DNA of 41,594 nt from Bimuria novae-zelandiae CBS 107.79 (taxonomy: Eukaryota; Ascomycota; Dothideomycetes; Pleosporales; Didymosphaeriaceae): assembly GCA_010015655.1 (NCBI GenBank), contig ML976672.1, positions 65,666 to 107,259 of the forward strand, read 5' to 3'. Of this stretch, positions 1 to 9,260 are shown piece by piece (within the stretch, counting starts at the first letter, position 1; every line of letters starts with the position of its first letter). The notes under the pieces are model-generated. The model worked only from the letters and a program-made list of their open reading frames with translations. It ran no database searches and was not told where the DNA came from. Both the position numbers and the translations under genes were made by a program.

Positions 1-460
1 TCTTTGTGTAGGCTTGTTTATAGACGCCAGCATGGATCCTTGTACGGAGATTGTGCTCTAAGGCACGCTTGGTAAGTGGTATATCGTTCGTACGGATCTG
101 TACGCCTAAGGGCTTGTCTCTGACGGGGTTTGTGGCGTCGTCCATCAAAGCTCTGAGCGTCGACTCATCTACACGCCATGGATGCCCAAGCTTTGTATGT
201 TTTTCCTGGCTCTTACGCTTGCGTACGCGTCGACAATCGTTGTATTTCTTAAACTCCTTCATCCAGCGATAGCCTGTAGACTTTCCTATGCCATGCTGGG
301 CACAGATATCGCGGAAAGGGGTAATATTGTTGTTATGCTGTATAGCCTCAAAAAATCGTGAACGCTCCTCTGTATCAGGCTCTTTAAGGACGGTATCTTG
401 TACAGGCGTACGAGGCCTTTCTAACGAGCTATCAATCGTCTTATTTGAACGTAATTTCAT
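1..460 (-). CDS. Tc1-A transposase, N-terminal 153 residues (partial)
   Basis: Open minus-strand frame of 153 codons from ATG at 458-460 to the window edge without a stop. An in-frame TGA lies upstream and there is no other Met before it, so this start is the natural one. Around residues 35-75 there is a helix-turn-helix-like segment (FRDICAQHGIGKSTGYRWMK), then a basic stretch (RRVRKRKSQ) and a second predicted helical DNA-binding part. This is the layout of the paired N-terminal domains of fungal Tc1/mariner transposases, which bind the terminal repeats. The catalytic DDE/D domain would lie outside the window, so activity cannot be judged. Codon usage is balanced and there are no RIP-type stops. 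Family assignment rests on N-terminal look only. Confidence 0.7.
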   Translation of the reverse strand, partial: MKLRSNKTIDSSLERPRTPVQDTVLKEPDTEERSRFFEAIQHNNNITPFRDICAQHGIGKSTGYRWMKEFKKYNDCRRVRKRKSQEKHTKLGHPWRVDESTLRALMDDATNPVRDKPLGVQIRTNDIPLTKRALEHNLRTRIHAGVYKQAYTK

Positions 461-586
461 GGTGTTATGGACGTCGACGATGGCGAGATTTGGTGTTAAG
501 TGCGGGGTGCTGACTCATCAGAAAGTGTCCCACGAATTAGTGCAGGGGGTGGTGATAGCTAACTATCTACTCGCTACGCGTAGCTA
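1..586 (-). mobile_element. Tc1-A: Tc1/mariner-like DNA transposon, right end only
   Basis: Terminal part of a Tc1/mariner-like element; the rest lies left of the window. It holds the transposase start (minus strand) and about 125 bp of subterminal DNA. Immediately to its right, plus-strand codons of another transposase (Fot1) begin, so the element interrupts Fot1. The exact end is uncertain: TA dinucleotides at 581-582 and 585-586 are both candidate target sites, because the partner terminus is outside the window. Unlike its surroundings it is not RIP-mutated, which suggests insertion after the host element decayed. Confidence 0.7.
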
Positions 587-739
587 GATTCTTACTTTAA
601 CGCCTATAGGTAAAAAGTAGGTATCGCGCTTTATTAATACTTAGCTAAACTTATAAACTAAGTAGTTTAAGAAACTTAATAGTTAGCGCGCGCTGTGTGC
701 AGATCTTATTATAATCTTTACCTAGTATAAGCTCGTAGA
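587..739 (+). pseudogene. Fot1 pogo-type transposase, fragment before the hAT insertion
   Basis: In one frame (codons ending at 739) this stretch reads like the region between the CENP-B-type DNA-binding domain and the DDE domain of Fot/pogo transposases. It has a G-K-x-W-V-S-R-F-I-N motif (Trp now TAG), then ...FKKLNS-stop-RALCADL..., then YKLVEETRQTYGI across the hAT target site. All internal stops are TAG or TAA, as expected of RIP at Gln and Trp codons. Removing the hAT element with one copy of its 8-bp duplication joins this segment in frame to 4261 onward. The N-terminus is lost behind Tc1-A. Confidence 0.75.
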
Positions 740-1263
740 CAGTGATGTCCATGGATGGATTGGATTAACGAATCCATCCTTATCCATCCAATCCAAACAG
801 CCCATGGAAATCCAATCCATCCACGTAGATTGTTTTATACCTAATTAGGCGTTATCTAGACCTAATTAAGGTATTAAACTAGTAGTTTTGTTATCTAATA
901 GTTTTCCTGTGGCTTGTTAAGGCAAGCGACCTAAAAAATCGCAATATCTAAACTTAACCTTACCTAGTTTAACGAAACTTTTACAACACCTGTGTCACGA
1001 GTCGTAGGTCGAGGGCCCTCGACGGCCCTAGTCCGCTCTAGACTAGCGCTATTTGGGCCTTCCGCCTATCTACTTCCCTCGCCGTAGCCCTTCTCTTCCC
1101 TCTCTAAGGGATCGCCTTAGTACTGTGGATAGACTGAGTCGCCCGTAGTCAGGGCGCTTTTTACAACCTGTTTAATAGCTCTAAAATGGTTAAAGCTACT
1201 TTTATTTAGTATTTTCTTAAATCCCGCGACTTATCTTTGCTAGTTATCTAATTATCTATTAAA
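740..1263. other. hAT 5' subterminal and leader region, non-coding
   Basis: About 520 bp between the left terminal repeat and the first ATG in the transposase frame. The outer 95 bp carries the GGATGGAT/ATCCATCC repeats. Further in, around 1010-1110, there is a less mutated GC-rich patch. No coding capacity was recognised. Confidence 0.5.
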
Positions 1264-4059
1264 ATGCGCCTTTAGTTAGATAGCGAGCGCCTACAGTACC
1301 AACGCACAAGGACCTCTCTAGAGCCACCTAGTGTTTCCCTACCTACGCTAATAATTATAGAAGCTTTAGAGGCTATTAAGACGCCTATTAAAGGGGTAAA
1401 ACAACGGATTAAGTTAAATTCTGCGTTATTATAAACCCGTAAGCGTGTCTAGGCGCTAGAAGTAGCGTTAGTGCCAGACTTACAGGGCTCCCTACAACTA
1501 TCCGTTCTATTAACTCAAAGTGGCCAGCAGAGTAGCAGTACGTATAGTATAAACTTATAGTTACTTAGTATATCTATTAATAATGTTTGTGGCTCTATTG
1601 CTGACCCCATTACTATAGATACTGGTGTTAATAATTAGCTTAATTCTTAATTAGAGGTATTAGAATTAACTTTGCAATATACTACCCTAATTTAATTAGC
1701 ATTAGCTAGAGACTCTATATATGTCACAAGACGCCGCGAGATTAAGATATTAAGCTTTAATTACTTCTAAGTTAATCTTACTAATAACTAGGCGTTTAAC
1801 ACTTACACTAAGGTATATAATCCTAAAGGGAGGCTTAACTTATAGATCTAGAAGTACGGCGTCCTACTTAAAAGTACGAATAAGAAGACATTTACTTAGT
1901 TCTTCTTATATAAACCATGCTATATCGACTGCTTTAAGGCGAAGATCCTTAATATAAGAAAGGAGTGTAGGTTAGTTACTAGCTATCTTAAGAAATATAA
2001 AATCTTTAATCTAAATTATTAGCCCCTTATAGGGCAGGGTAAGATAAATTAGTTCGCGCTTAATATATCTTTTCTAGAAAGTTTAACTACTATTAATGCT
2101 GTGGCGTCTTCCTTTAACGTTAATAAGTTCCATCGACTTTTAGTTAGATAGATCGTTATAAGCAGGATCCCCTTTATTAAGCTAGATACTAAGGAGCTCC
2201 GTAAGGTGTTTTAGTATCTTAATTTAGCTACAAAGATGCCTCGCGCAATCCCATCTCGCAATACAATAAGGCGTAGGATCTCCGTGGAGTACGCACGTTT
2301 AAAGGATGTGGTTACTGCCCACCTGGACCAAGCCATCAAGAAGATTCACCTAGCCTTTAACTTATAGACTTCTAGTAATAATAAGTCGTATAATAGTGTT
2401 GTTGCATAGTTTCTTAATAAGAAAGGCAATCTACGAAACCTTCTCCTTACTCTTAAAGCTATAAAAGATGCCTATACTAGTAGAAATATTATAGCATTGC
2501 TATAGGGGGTTATCTCTTACTAGGGGCTTTAAGACCGCGTAGGATATCTTACCTCTAATAACGCCGCAGCTAACGATACGGTAATAGACGCTCTAGGGGA
2601 GATTTTTAAGGAGAATTAGCTTAACTTTAACACTAAGTAGTAGCGTATAAGGTGTATAGGGTATATCTTTAACCTTGTCGCGAAAGTGCTAATATTCAGA
2701 GCTAATATTAGTGGCCTAACTCAGGTAGAGGAGGTAGTATTTTTTAAGCAATATAAAGCTTATAGGACTATTAGAAAGCTTCGCAATATTATTAAATAGA
2801 TTAAAAAAAACACCTTAAGAAACGCCAGGTTTATTGCTGCTTAGGAAGTTCATCCTAGATAGGTGCGATTAGATGGCCTCACAAGACCTTTATAGTTAAT
2901 ACTTAGTAACGCCACCCGCTAGAATTCTATATACCTAATAATTAAGCGAGCTGTAGTGCTTAAAGAGGTACTTAACAACTTTTATAGAGATAAATTACAG
3001 TCTTTTAATAATACTAGATCGCAGCGGCAAAGTGGTAGCTAGTAGAGTTAATCTATTAGCTACTATTAACTAGATCTCTGTCTTTCTATAGCTAAGTAGC
3101 AGTACTTAAAGGAGAATCTTAAGCTTTTTAAACCTCTAAACAAGCTTACTTTACGCCTCTAAGGTTATCTTAGTAATAATAACGACAATCCTTAAGAGTA
3201 TAATAATATTAAATAATTATACACTTCGCTAGACAATCTCCTAACAGACTTCGAAGCTCAAGAACTTCAAGCACGAACGGATAGAGATATCCAGCTTAAA
3301 CAGCGTCTTTACAAAGGCTGGGAGACGGCATCGAAGTACTACACCTTGTTTACAGAGTCTCCGGCCTACACGGTGGCAATCGTCTTAGATCCTACCTAGG
3401 GCATAGATTACATCCGTTCTTAATAGGCAATAGAGCATCCAACTTAGCTAGGTATCGCACAAGAATAGATCGAAGAGCTGTATAACCATAATTATAAGGA
3501 CAGAATAACACTTAACTAATAAGAGATAAACTTATCTTCTTCTAAAACTACCTAAGCGCTCTTAAGATAAGAGACTTTTACGCGAAAAGGTTAAGCAAAG
3601 GCAAATAAGAAATAATAGGTAGATAGTAACGAGTTAGTAAAGTACCTTAAGCTCTCTTAGTTTGCTATTAATATTCCTCCTTTTATTTAGTGGTAATAGG
3701 ATAAGTAACGATAACGCTGGCTAAGAGTATCTTAAATAGCTCTTAACGTACTTTCTGCCATGCCTATAAGCGATAGACCTGAGAGAGCTTTCAATAGCGC
3801 AGGTAACCTCATTACGAAGCCCCGTAATCGTCTTAGTGACGATATTATAGGGCATCACGAGTGTATAGCTTCATAGGAGAGGGCAGGATTAATTAAGATT
3901 AGTAATAACTCTATAGAGGACTTAGACAAATTAGATAATATAGATAAGGAGATAAGGAGATATTAGACTAGAACTTTACGCGCTATTTTTTATAGTGCTT
4001 TTTTCTCCTATATTAAAATACTAAGGCACTTTATTAATCTATTTCTGCTATATTGTTAA
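1264..4059 (+). pseudogene. hAT transposase, RIP-inactivated
   Basis: One reading frame can be followed from ATG 1264 to TAA 4057-4059, interrupted by dozens of TAG/TAA codons at positions where Gln or Trp is expected. The C-terminal part (about 3730-3890) is clearly the hAT dimerisation domain: ALNVLSAMPISDRPERAFN, then SAGNLITKPRNRLSDD, then a HHECIAS segment. Upstream segments such as NKFHRLLVR-stop-IVISRIPF and a TSNNAAANDTVIDALGE stretch match the DDE-containing core of fungal hAT transposases. The BED zinc finger expected at the N-terminus is not recognisable. The product would excise and reintegrate the element by binding the terminal repeats. It is non-functional here; the frame itself is almost free of indels, so point mutation rather than deletion destroyed it. 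Confidence 0.85.
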
Positions 4060-4260
4060 TAAGGTGTTAATGTGTTATCTAGTTCGAGCGTCTGCGTGGC
4101 TAAAGTAACAATTCTTAATACTAAACGCTAGAATAAGCTTTTGCGACATCTGTAGCGTCTAATAGTGGAACATAATAAGCTTAAAACGGATGGATTAGAT
4201 TTCTATGGATTTTGTGGATTTTGCATGGATGGATATCCAATCCATCCGTGAACATCACTG

Positions 4261-5406
4261 CTCGTAGAGGAGACACGACAGACGTACGGCATACAGGATA
4301 TAGATACCTACAACGTTAACGAGACAGGCTTCATGATGGGGGTCGCCTCTACGTCTAGAGTAGTCACCAGTGTAGACACTATAGGCAGGGCTATACATCT
4401 ATAGCCTAATAATCACGACTAAGTTACGATAATTAAGTCTATCTACGCGTCTAGCTAGTCTATACTACCCTTTATTATCTTGCCTAGTAGACTCTATTAG
4501 GCTAGCTAGTATACTAGCCTACCTGCTAGCTAGGTACTAGCTATTAGTAATAATAGCTAGATAATAGACAACCTAGGATTTACTTAGCTAAAGCACTTTA
4601 ATTAGCATATAAAGTCTTATACTATAGGCACCTAGCGACTACTTATTTTAGATAGTTATAGTAGTTATGCTACCCCTTAGTTCTAGGAGTACTGTAGGGC
4701 ACATAGGATCGTCAGCCTCTGTATGCCTGCCCACACGAGCCACCTGCTATAGCCTCTAGATATAGGCTGTTTCTCACCTCTGAAGACAGCGTATAGACAT
4801 GAGGTGACTACGCTGGCCAGACTGTCTATCTATCACGTAGACAAGGAGGAGTTCCTATTAGTGTATCCACGTATACGTAGGACAGTCTTTACAGAGCAGA
4901 ACATCAGGGCTGGCTTTTAAGCTACAGGACTAGTGCCTCCCTATCCAGATAGAGTCCTCTCATGCCTGCCTGCAGTCAGGACACCGTCACCACTACAGAT
5001 AGAGCCAGTCTGGACAGCTGAGACGCCTCATACTGCTACTCAGGTGGAGCAACAGGCTCGACTTATCCGTGATCGTCTACAGCGACCGTCTCAGAGCCCT
5101 ACACAGGAGCTACTTAGACAGCTAGTTAAGGGCTGTTAGCTTGCCATGAACTCAGCAACGCTCCTAATAGAGGAGAATAGGAGACTACGTGCTGCTAATT
5201 AACGCCGTAGACAGAGGCAGGATAGACGCAGGACGTATATTGCCTTAGGAGGCGCTCTACAGGCTAAGGAAGGCCAGAGGCTGGCTGCAGAGGCTGAAAG
5301 GGTGGTCTCGCAGGTGGAGCAGGAGGACCGTACAGGACGACCACGAGCACCACCTACGTGCAGCAATTGTCACGTACAAGGACACAGAAGGACTTAGTGT
5401 AGATAG
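4261..5406 (+). pseudogene. Fot1 pogo-type transposase, DDE domain and C-terminus
   Basis: Continues the frame of the fragment at 587-739. The DDE landmarks of Fot/pogo transposases are visible in order: TYNVNETGFMMGVAS (first acidic site, Asn where Asp is usual, as G-to-A mutation would give), RLLILDSYSSYATP (second Asp), and HTSHLLQPLDIGCFSPLK (third Asp). A proline-rich linker follows at 4933-5139, then an arginine-rich coiled-coil-like region. It ends in a CCHC zinc knuckle at 5359-5400 (CSNCHVQGHRRT-stop-C). Gln/Trp codons are turned into TAG repeatedly. The knuckle-bearing tail is known from some Fot-family members and distinguishes Fot1 from Fot2 and Fot3. The TAG at 5404-5406 is the likely natural end, though it could itself be a RIP stop. 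Confidence 0.85.
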
Positions 5407-5526
5407 AGATCCTAGCTATTATATAAATCTATTTATAGAAAATTTAACTATCGCGTTGTTGAGCTATCTTGTAGAAAGCTAGGTCAGTTTTGGTGGGGTG
5501 GCCAGCTTACTGATCTGGCCAGCTTA
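5407..5526 (+). repeat. Fot1 3' region with 17-bp tandem repeats split by Fot2
   Basis: Non-coding tail of Fot1. A 17-bp unit TGGCCAGCTTACTGATC occupies 5499-5515. A second unit begins at 5516 and is broken after TGGCCAGCTTA by Fot2, resuming with CTGATC at 8118-8123. The perfect repeat restored by removing Fot2 and one TA proves the Fot2 insertion point. Confidence 0.75.
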
Positions 5527-5535
5527 CTCGGCCCC

Positions 5536-5542
5536 TACAGTA
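5536..5542. other. Probable Tc1/mariner excision footprint (TACAGTA)
   Basis: The left terminal repeat of Fot2 reads CCCCTACAGTAGCGG. The right repeat, in reverse complement, reads CCCCTAGCGG, as does the related Fot3 end at 38471-38486. The five extra bases turn TA into TA-CAG-TA. This is the classic scar left when a Tc1/mariner-type element excises, leaving the duplicated TA plus the last three bases of its terminus. Tc1-B in this window ends in CAG next to TA, so a relative of Tc1-B is a candidate source. Confidence 0.6.
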
Positions 5543-5696
5543 GCGGTCGATATCGATTTTTCTCCGAAAAAGGCCGTGCGGAGCACGGCCCTACAAGCTC
5601 AATGGGCCACACATACTCAATGGGCCAAATGTGACGAAATGCGATTTGTATAGTAATTTGTATGTAAAATACATCGTCCCGTATGTAAATTGTCGC

Positions 5697-7963
5697 TTAG
5701 AAGCCCCAATCAGCTTCTGCTGCATTTAGTGCTTCAAATGGACTTGAGTAGCCTTTATCGTCGTCGCTGCTGACGACCTGGGTCTCTTGTATGGTGAATT
5801 GACTATCTGGGACTTGAACAATTGCCTCCTGCTTGACCTCAGAGCGTCCTTTTTGGTGTATCAATATTGTATATGGATCCATGGAGCAGCGGGCCATCAG
5901 GCCAAGCTCAGCAGCGCCATACGGGCCGTCAGCGATCGATCGATCTGCCCGAAACTTGCCTCTGCTTTCCAACCTTTGTATAGAGTTCTCATACAATCTT
6001 CGGAAGATCTCCGCGCACGATGGGTCCTCGACTCTGTACTCCCAGGCCTCGCGCTCATACTTGATCGTAGGGCCAGTGTAGGTCCACTTATTGTTATTCT
6101 GTGTAATTGTAAGACCCTCAGCATAACGCTTGCTTGCTTTCTTACCCCAGTTGCGTATATTTGGACGTATCCTTTTCCAGGTGTTGATACGCTTGCTGAG
6201 CGCCCGGAGGTGACGAGCGGCCACTGCTGCTTCTTGTTTGGCGGCCTCGTTGATCACCCGCTGAGCAGCCATTTTACGGCAATCTTCTGCGTAAACAGCA
6301 CCTCCGCCGACGTCGACAGTACGGTTTTTACGCCTACGACGCTCACTACGAGCGTGCTCGGCAGCCTGGGTACGGTGTAAGGCCTGCTCAAGGCCTGCTG
6401 CGTTGCGGGCCATTGCAGAGCTGCCTTTAAGTGTTGAAATCACGTCCTCCGCTACCTCGCGCGGCAGCAACTCCCTAAGTATAAAGGCAACAGCTTTCTC
6501 TTGTAAATTCAGTGTACGGACCGTCTTCGGTGTACTCCAACCAATATCTCCAGGCGCTATACGGGGCCAAGGCGTTTAAAAAGGTGTAAAGAGCTCCTTA
6601 AACTAAGGCGTACCAATCGCGTTAAGTAGTTAATTAAGGAAGCGGCCGCGTGTGGAGGGCGTCAGGTTATTAAGCAAAGGCAACTCACCCTCCTCGTCAG
6701 AGGACGTAATAGTAGGAGTAACAGGCCGCTCCACGTTATCGCCCTCCCTAGTAGCGTTTTCATCAGTATTAATAGCCTCTTGGGCCCTTAAAGGCCCTAG
6801 TACCTGCTCGGGCAGAATGGAGATAGGCCTGTACGCCTCCACCCGCTGCGTATTGTTCGAGCAGTGAACGTTTGCTGGCGGATTTGTGAGAGGATTGCTA
6901 AGAAATCTACCCGTCGTATTTCCGTTGAGCCTGTACGTGAGGCCCAATCAAGCGTCCTGCTGTGATACCACTTCAGAGGCTGAAAACAGCCTACGTCAAG
7001 AGGCTGGAGGAGATGAGTAGTGTGCGGAGGGAGAGTAAACAGCTGTATTTTGTGACTCTCACAAAAAGCAGCAAACTCGTACGTCAGGTGAGATCCATGG
7101 CCGTCGATCAGTAGGAGCCTCCACTGCCCATGTATATTGCTTAAGGTCATCTTTTCAAAGTGCTGTATCCAATCCATGGCTGTATGATCGTTGCTGTAGC
7201 CTGTATCTGTAACGTTTATAAGGTAATTGCTAGGCAGATCTACGGCCCAGTGCTCGAGTATCGACTTTGCCTTGATGATAAGCATAGGAGCAATAGAACG
7301 GCCATCCGCAGCGCAACACTCCACAAGAGAAATAAGCTCCCTGTTTGTTGCAGTGGGTATTAATATATCTTGCCCGCGTTTTGTGTATACGTAGGACGAC
7401 TTTGCAACACCGATACGCACGCCTGTTTCATCCATATTGTACATGTTTGCGTCGGTGATGGCCCTGCGTTGTTTGTACTCAGCCAGCTTATTAAACCAGG
7501 CTTGAAGGCCTTCCGGCGATTGGGCAAGCTTCCGTGCAAGGTCAATTGGCTTTGCCTTTGCCTTGTAGTATTTTGTATGAGAATCCAGCCATCTAGATGC
7601 CCAGTGGACGCCTACACGCGGCGGTGGGTCATCTCCTTCGTGCACTGCGGCCAACAGAGCGTCTGCTTGCCCACGCACCAAATCCTTTGTTATGCCAAAT
7701 CCAATATCGTCTATTGTATCGCAAAAACGTTCGAGAGCAAGCTCTTGTTCACCAGAGAGCTTTTTATTAGTAGGCGGCCTTGTTAACCTATTGTTTTGGC
7801 CGTTGAACGCGCGTTGTAGGCGTTTGCGCAGATGATTAATGTTACGATCGCGACAGTATGCGCGTATGTTCGGCCGCGTCAAAGTCTTTAACACCACAAC
7901 GTGTTTTTCGATAATTTCACATTCGGATCGGTAAGTGGACATGCTCTTCGTGATCTTTGGCAT
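5697..7963 (-). pseudogene. Fot2 transposase (Fot/pogo, DDE), one frameshift and three stops
   Basis: Start chosen at ATG 7961-7963 (MPKITKSMS), because the 36 codons upstream lie in the terminal repeat. About 755 codons to TAA at 5697. The N-terminus holds a helix-turn-helix followed by a CENP-B/Tc5-type domain (KLSGEQELALERFCDTIDD, ..WASRWLDSHTKYYKAKAKPID). The DDE core is complete: YNMDETGVRIG, LLLIDGHGSHLTYEF, HTTHLLQPLDVGCFQPLK. One base appears lost near 6813 (after TGLSPF). The frame then continues through LGPLRAQEAIN, a stop at 6630, two more stops at about 6570-6610, the STPKTVRTL motif common in Fot proteins, and an unusual 250-residue basic C-terminal region ending SSDDDKGYSSP...ADWGF. 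It would cut and paste Fot2 at TA sites. The damage is slight, and all three stops are RIP-type. Confidence 0.88.
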
Positions 7964-8117
7964 TTTATTTGATGTAAATAGGGCGTGTTTTGATGTGGTG
8001 GTGGGTATCAAAGTGCAGCTGGCCCATTGAGCATGTGTGGCCCATTGAGCTTGTAGGGCCGTGCTCCGCACGGCCTTTTTCGGAGAAAAATCGATATCGA
8101 CCGCTAGGGGCCGAGTA

Positions 8118-8154
8118 CTGATCCAATACGTTAGCCCTTGCGACCCAATCCATT
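8118..8154. other. Presumed right terminus of Fot1
   Basis: After Fot2 ends, the interrupted 17-bp repeat finishes. About 30 bp of unmutated sequence follow (CCAATACG...GACCCAATCCAT) before Fot3 codons become recognisable at about 8155. It would be the outer end of Fot1 next to a TA. The matching left end is outside the window, so this is inference. Confidence 0.4.
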
Positions 8155-8512
8155 AATAAAGCCTAATCTAGCGCTCGCTAAGCGCATTTAAATTTTATAT
8201 AAGAACTCTATATAATAGTTAGAACGTAGAGGTAGCTTTAAGGCAAGGCTTTTAATTCTTAATAGCTCTATTTTAGTAATTAAAGTTATATACATTAATT
8301 ATAGCTCTATAGATCCCTACTTAAAGTATCTTTAACGTTAGGGCCTAGCTCGTAACGCTAAATAAGGAGTTATTAAAGTCTCTAATACTTAATTTACTAT
8401 CCCTAAGACGCAGCTAGGGGCTTAGCTAGAGTCGTAGCTTATTGTTACCCCTATTAGTAGCGATAATAAAGGCTATTCTTCTCCTTATTTTAAAGCCTTT
8501 AAAGACCTTACG
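8155..8512 (+). pseudogene. Fot3 transposase, C-terminal fragment before Gypsy-III
   Basis: A plus-strand frame (codons ending at 8512) aligns without gaps over at least 90 residues to the C-terminal extension of Fot2. Compare SI-stop-stop-LERRGSFKAR with SIQRLESRGKFRAD, DPYLKYL with DPYTILI, SNT-stop-FTIPKTQ with PDSQFTIQETQ, and SSDNKGYSSPYFKAF with SSDDDKGYSSPFEAL. Stops are TAG/TAA only. The frame runs into the Gypsy-III target site TTACG and resumes at 27829. The upstream two thirds of Fot3 is not in the window; Fot1 presumably separates it from this piece. Confidence 0.85.
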
Positions 8513-8890
8513 TGTTATAAGGCGCTCACACCTTGTTCCAATTCAGGTTAGGGCGGTAAGGTATTATAGTACTTTATAAATTATTTAGTAGTATAAGTTA
8601 ATGCGACACTTAGCGCGAGGCTAGATAATTTAATTTTATAATACGTAAGATAACTATTAGTCTATATAGGAGAACGTACTCGCACAGAAGATATATAAGT
8701 TAACTATAAAAAGTATAATAAAGGAAACTATCCTATATATATACTTGCATACTTAGTTACTTAGTACTACTAATTAACTAAGTAGTTATATAACCCTAAA
8801 ACTAGCTCCTTAGCATGCTTATTAACTATTTCTTAATTACCTGTCCTTATAAGCGCTTATCCCGTATTAACCTATTTTTAGTTCGTAATA
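8513..8890 (-). repeat. Gypsy-III 3' LTR
   Basis: 378 bp, matching 27400-27823 along its length except that one copy of a 46-bp internal duplication is absent. Begins TGTTATAAGG on the plus strand; the far end is GTAATA where the partner has GTAACA, a CpA-to-TpA change. Heavily RIP-mutated throughout. Confidence 0.92.
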
Positions 8891-8989
8891 CTATCCCTCC
8901 CTTTCTAGTTTTTATTCGCGAAGCACTATACCTGCTAACTAAATAATTAGTACTTATTATTATTATAAACTTATCTTTACTATTAAGGC

Positions 8990-9260
8990 GTATAAAAGTA
9001 TTATAATATTAAAGTGCTTTAACTATAAGACCTACTCGCGGGTCTATAAAGTATTAATTTATTTAAGAAAATATAGTAAGTGCCTAAAAAAGGGCGCGAA
9101 GTATAATATAGTTATTACTTATAATAAGTTTTTTTATTTAGTTACTAAGAAGTAAAAATTAAATACGTAAATTTTAGAGGCGTAAAAAAAGGAAATATAA
9201 TATTTAAAATAATATGCGTAGCGCGTGTAAAGGAAAAGCATTTAGCTAAATAGCTAGCTT
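8990..9260 (+). pseudogene. Antisense Cys-cluster/coiled-coil ORF of Gypsy-III (decayed)
   Basis: Lies between the end of pol and the 3' LTR, opposite to the element's own genes. The readable frame (TGC at 9014-9016) gives KCFNYKTYSRVYK, then RKYSKCLKKGAKYN, then a long charged helical stretch with TAG/TAA at Gln-like positions (KK-stop-KLNT-stop-ILEA-stop-KKE). Several Tyr codons (TAT) sit where Cys (TGT) is expected, as G-to-A mutation gives. The second half aligns with the C-x2-C-x6-C motif of the Gypsy-I antisense ORF. No start or stop can be fixed. Function unknown; a zinc-binding, coiled-coil protein is the structural guess. Confidence 0.6.

Larger units (their letters stand above)
740..4260 (+). 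mobile_element. hAT transposon with perfect 8-bp target duplication
   Basis: A 3521-bp element bounded by CAGTGATGT...ACATCACTG terminal inverted repeats. It is flanked on both sides by the 8-bp direct repeat CTCGTAGA (732-739 and 4261-4268), the target-site length typical of hAT elements. The first and last about 90 bp are filled with inverted copies of an ATCCATCC / GGATGGAT motif, candidate subterminal transposase-binding sites. It interrupts the Fot1 transposase gene. The body is strongly RIP-mutated. Confidence 0.93.
5527..8115 (-). mobile_element. Fot2: near-complete Fot/pogo transposon
   Basis: A 2589-bp element flanked by TA duplications (5525-5526 and 8116-8117), with long, nearly identical inverted termini starting CTCGGCCCCTA. 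The inverted repeat covers about 85-100 bp per side. It includes a 19-bp hairpin with 8-bp arms, GGCCGTGC...GCACGGCC (5572-5590 and 8057-8075), and repeated TGGCCCATTGAG motifs. The left repeat has five extra bases (see the footprint entry). The element is only lightly mutated compared with the surrounding Fot1 and Gypsy-III DNA, so it is probably a late insertion. Confidence 0.93.

Noticed and set aside
288..587. Plus-strand 99-codon frame at the left edge
   Set aside because: Opposite the Tc1-A transposase start and terminal repeat, which have the better protein match.
5787..6380. A 197-codon plus-strand frame within Fot2
   Set aside because: Lies opposite the C-terminal region of the Fot2 transposase, whose frame is supported by the alignment with Fot3.
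7370..7786. A 138-codon plus-strand frame within Fot2
   Set aside because: Mirror of the DDE/CENP-B region of the Fot2 transposase.
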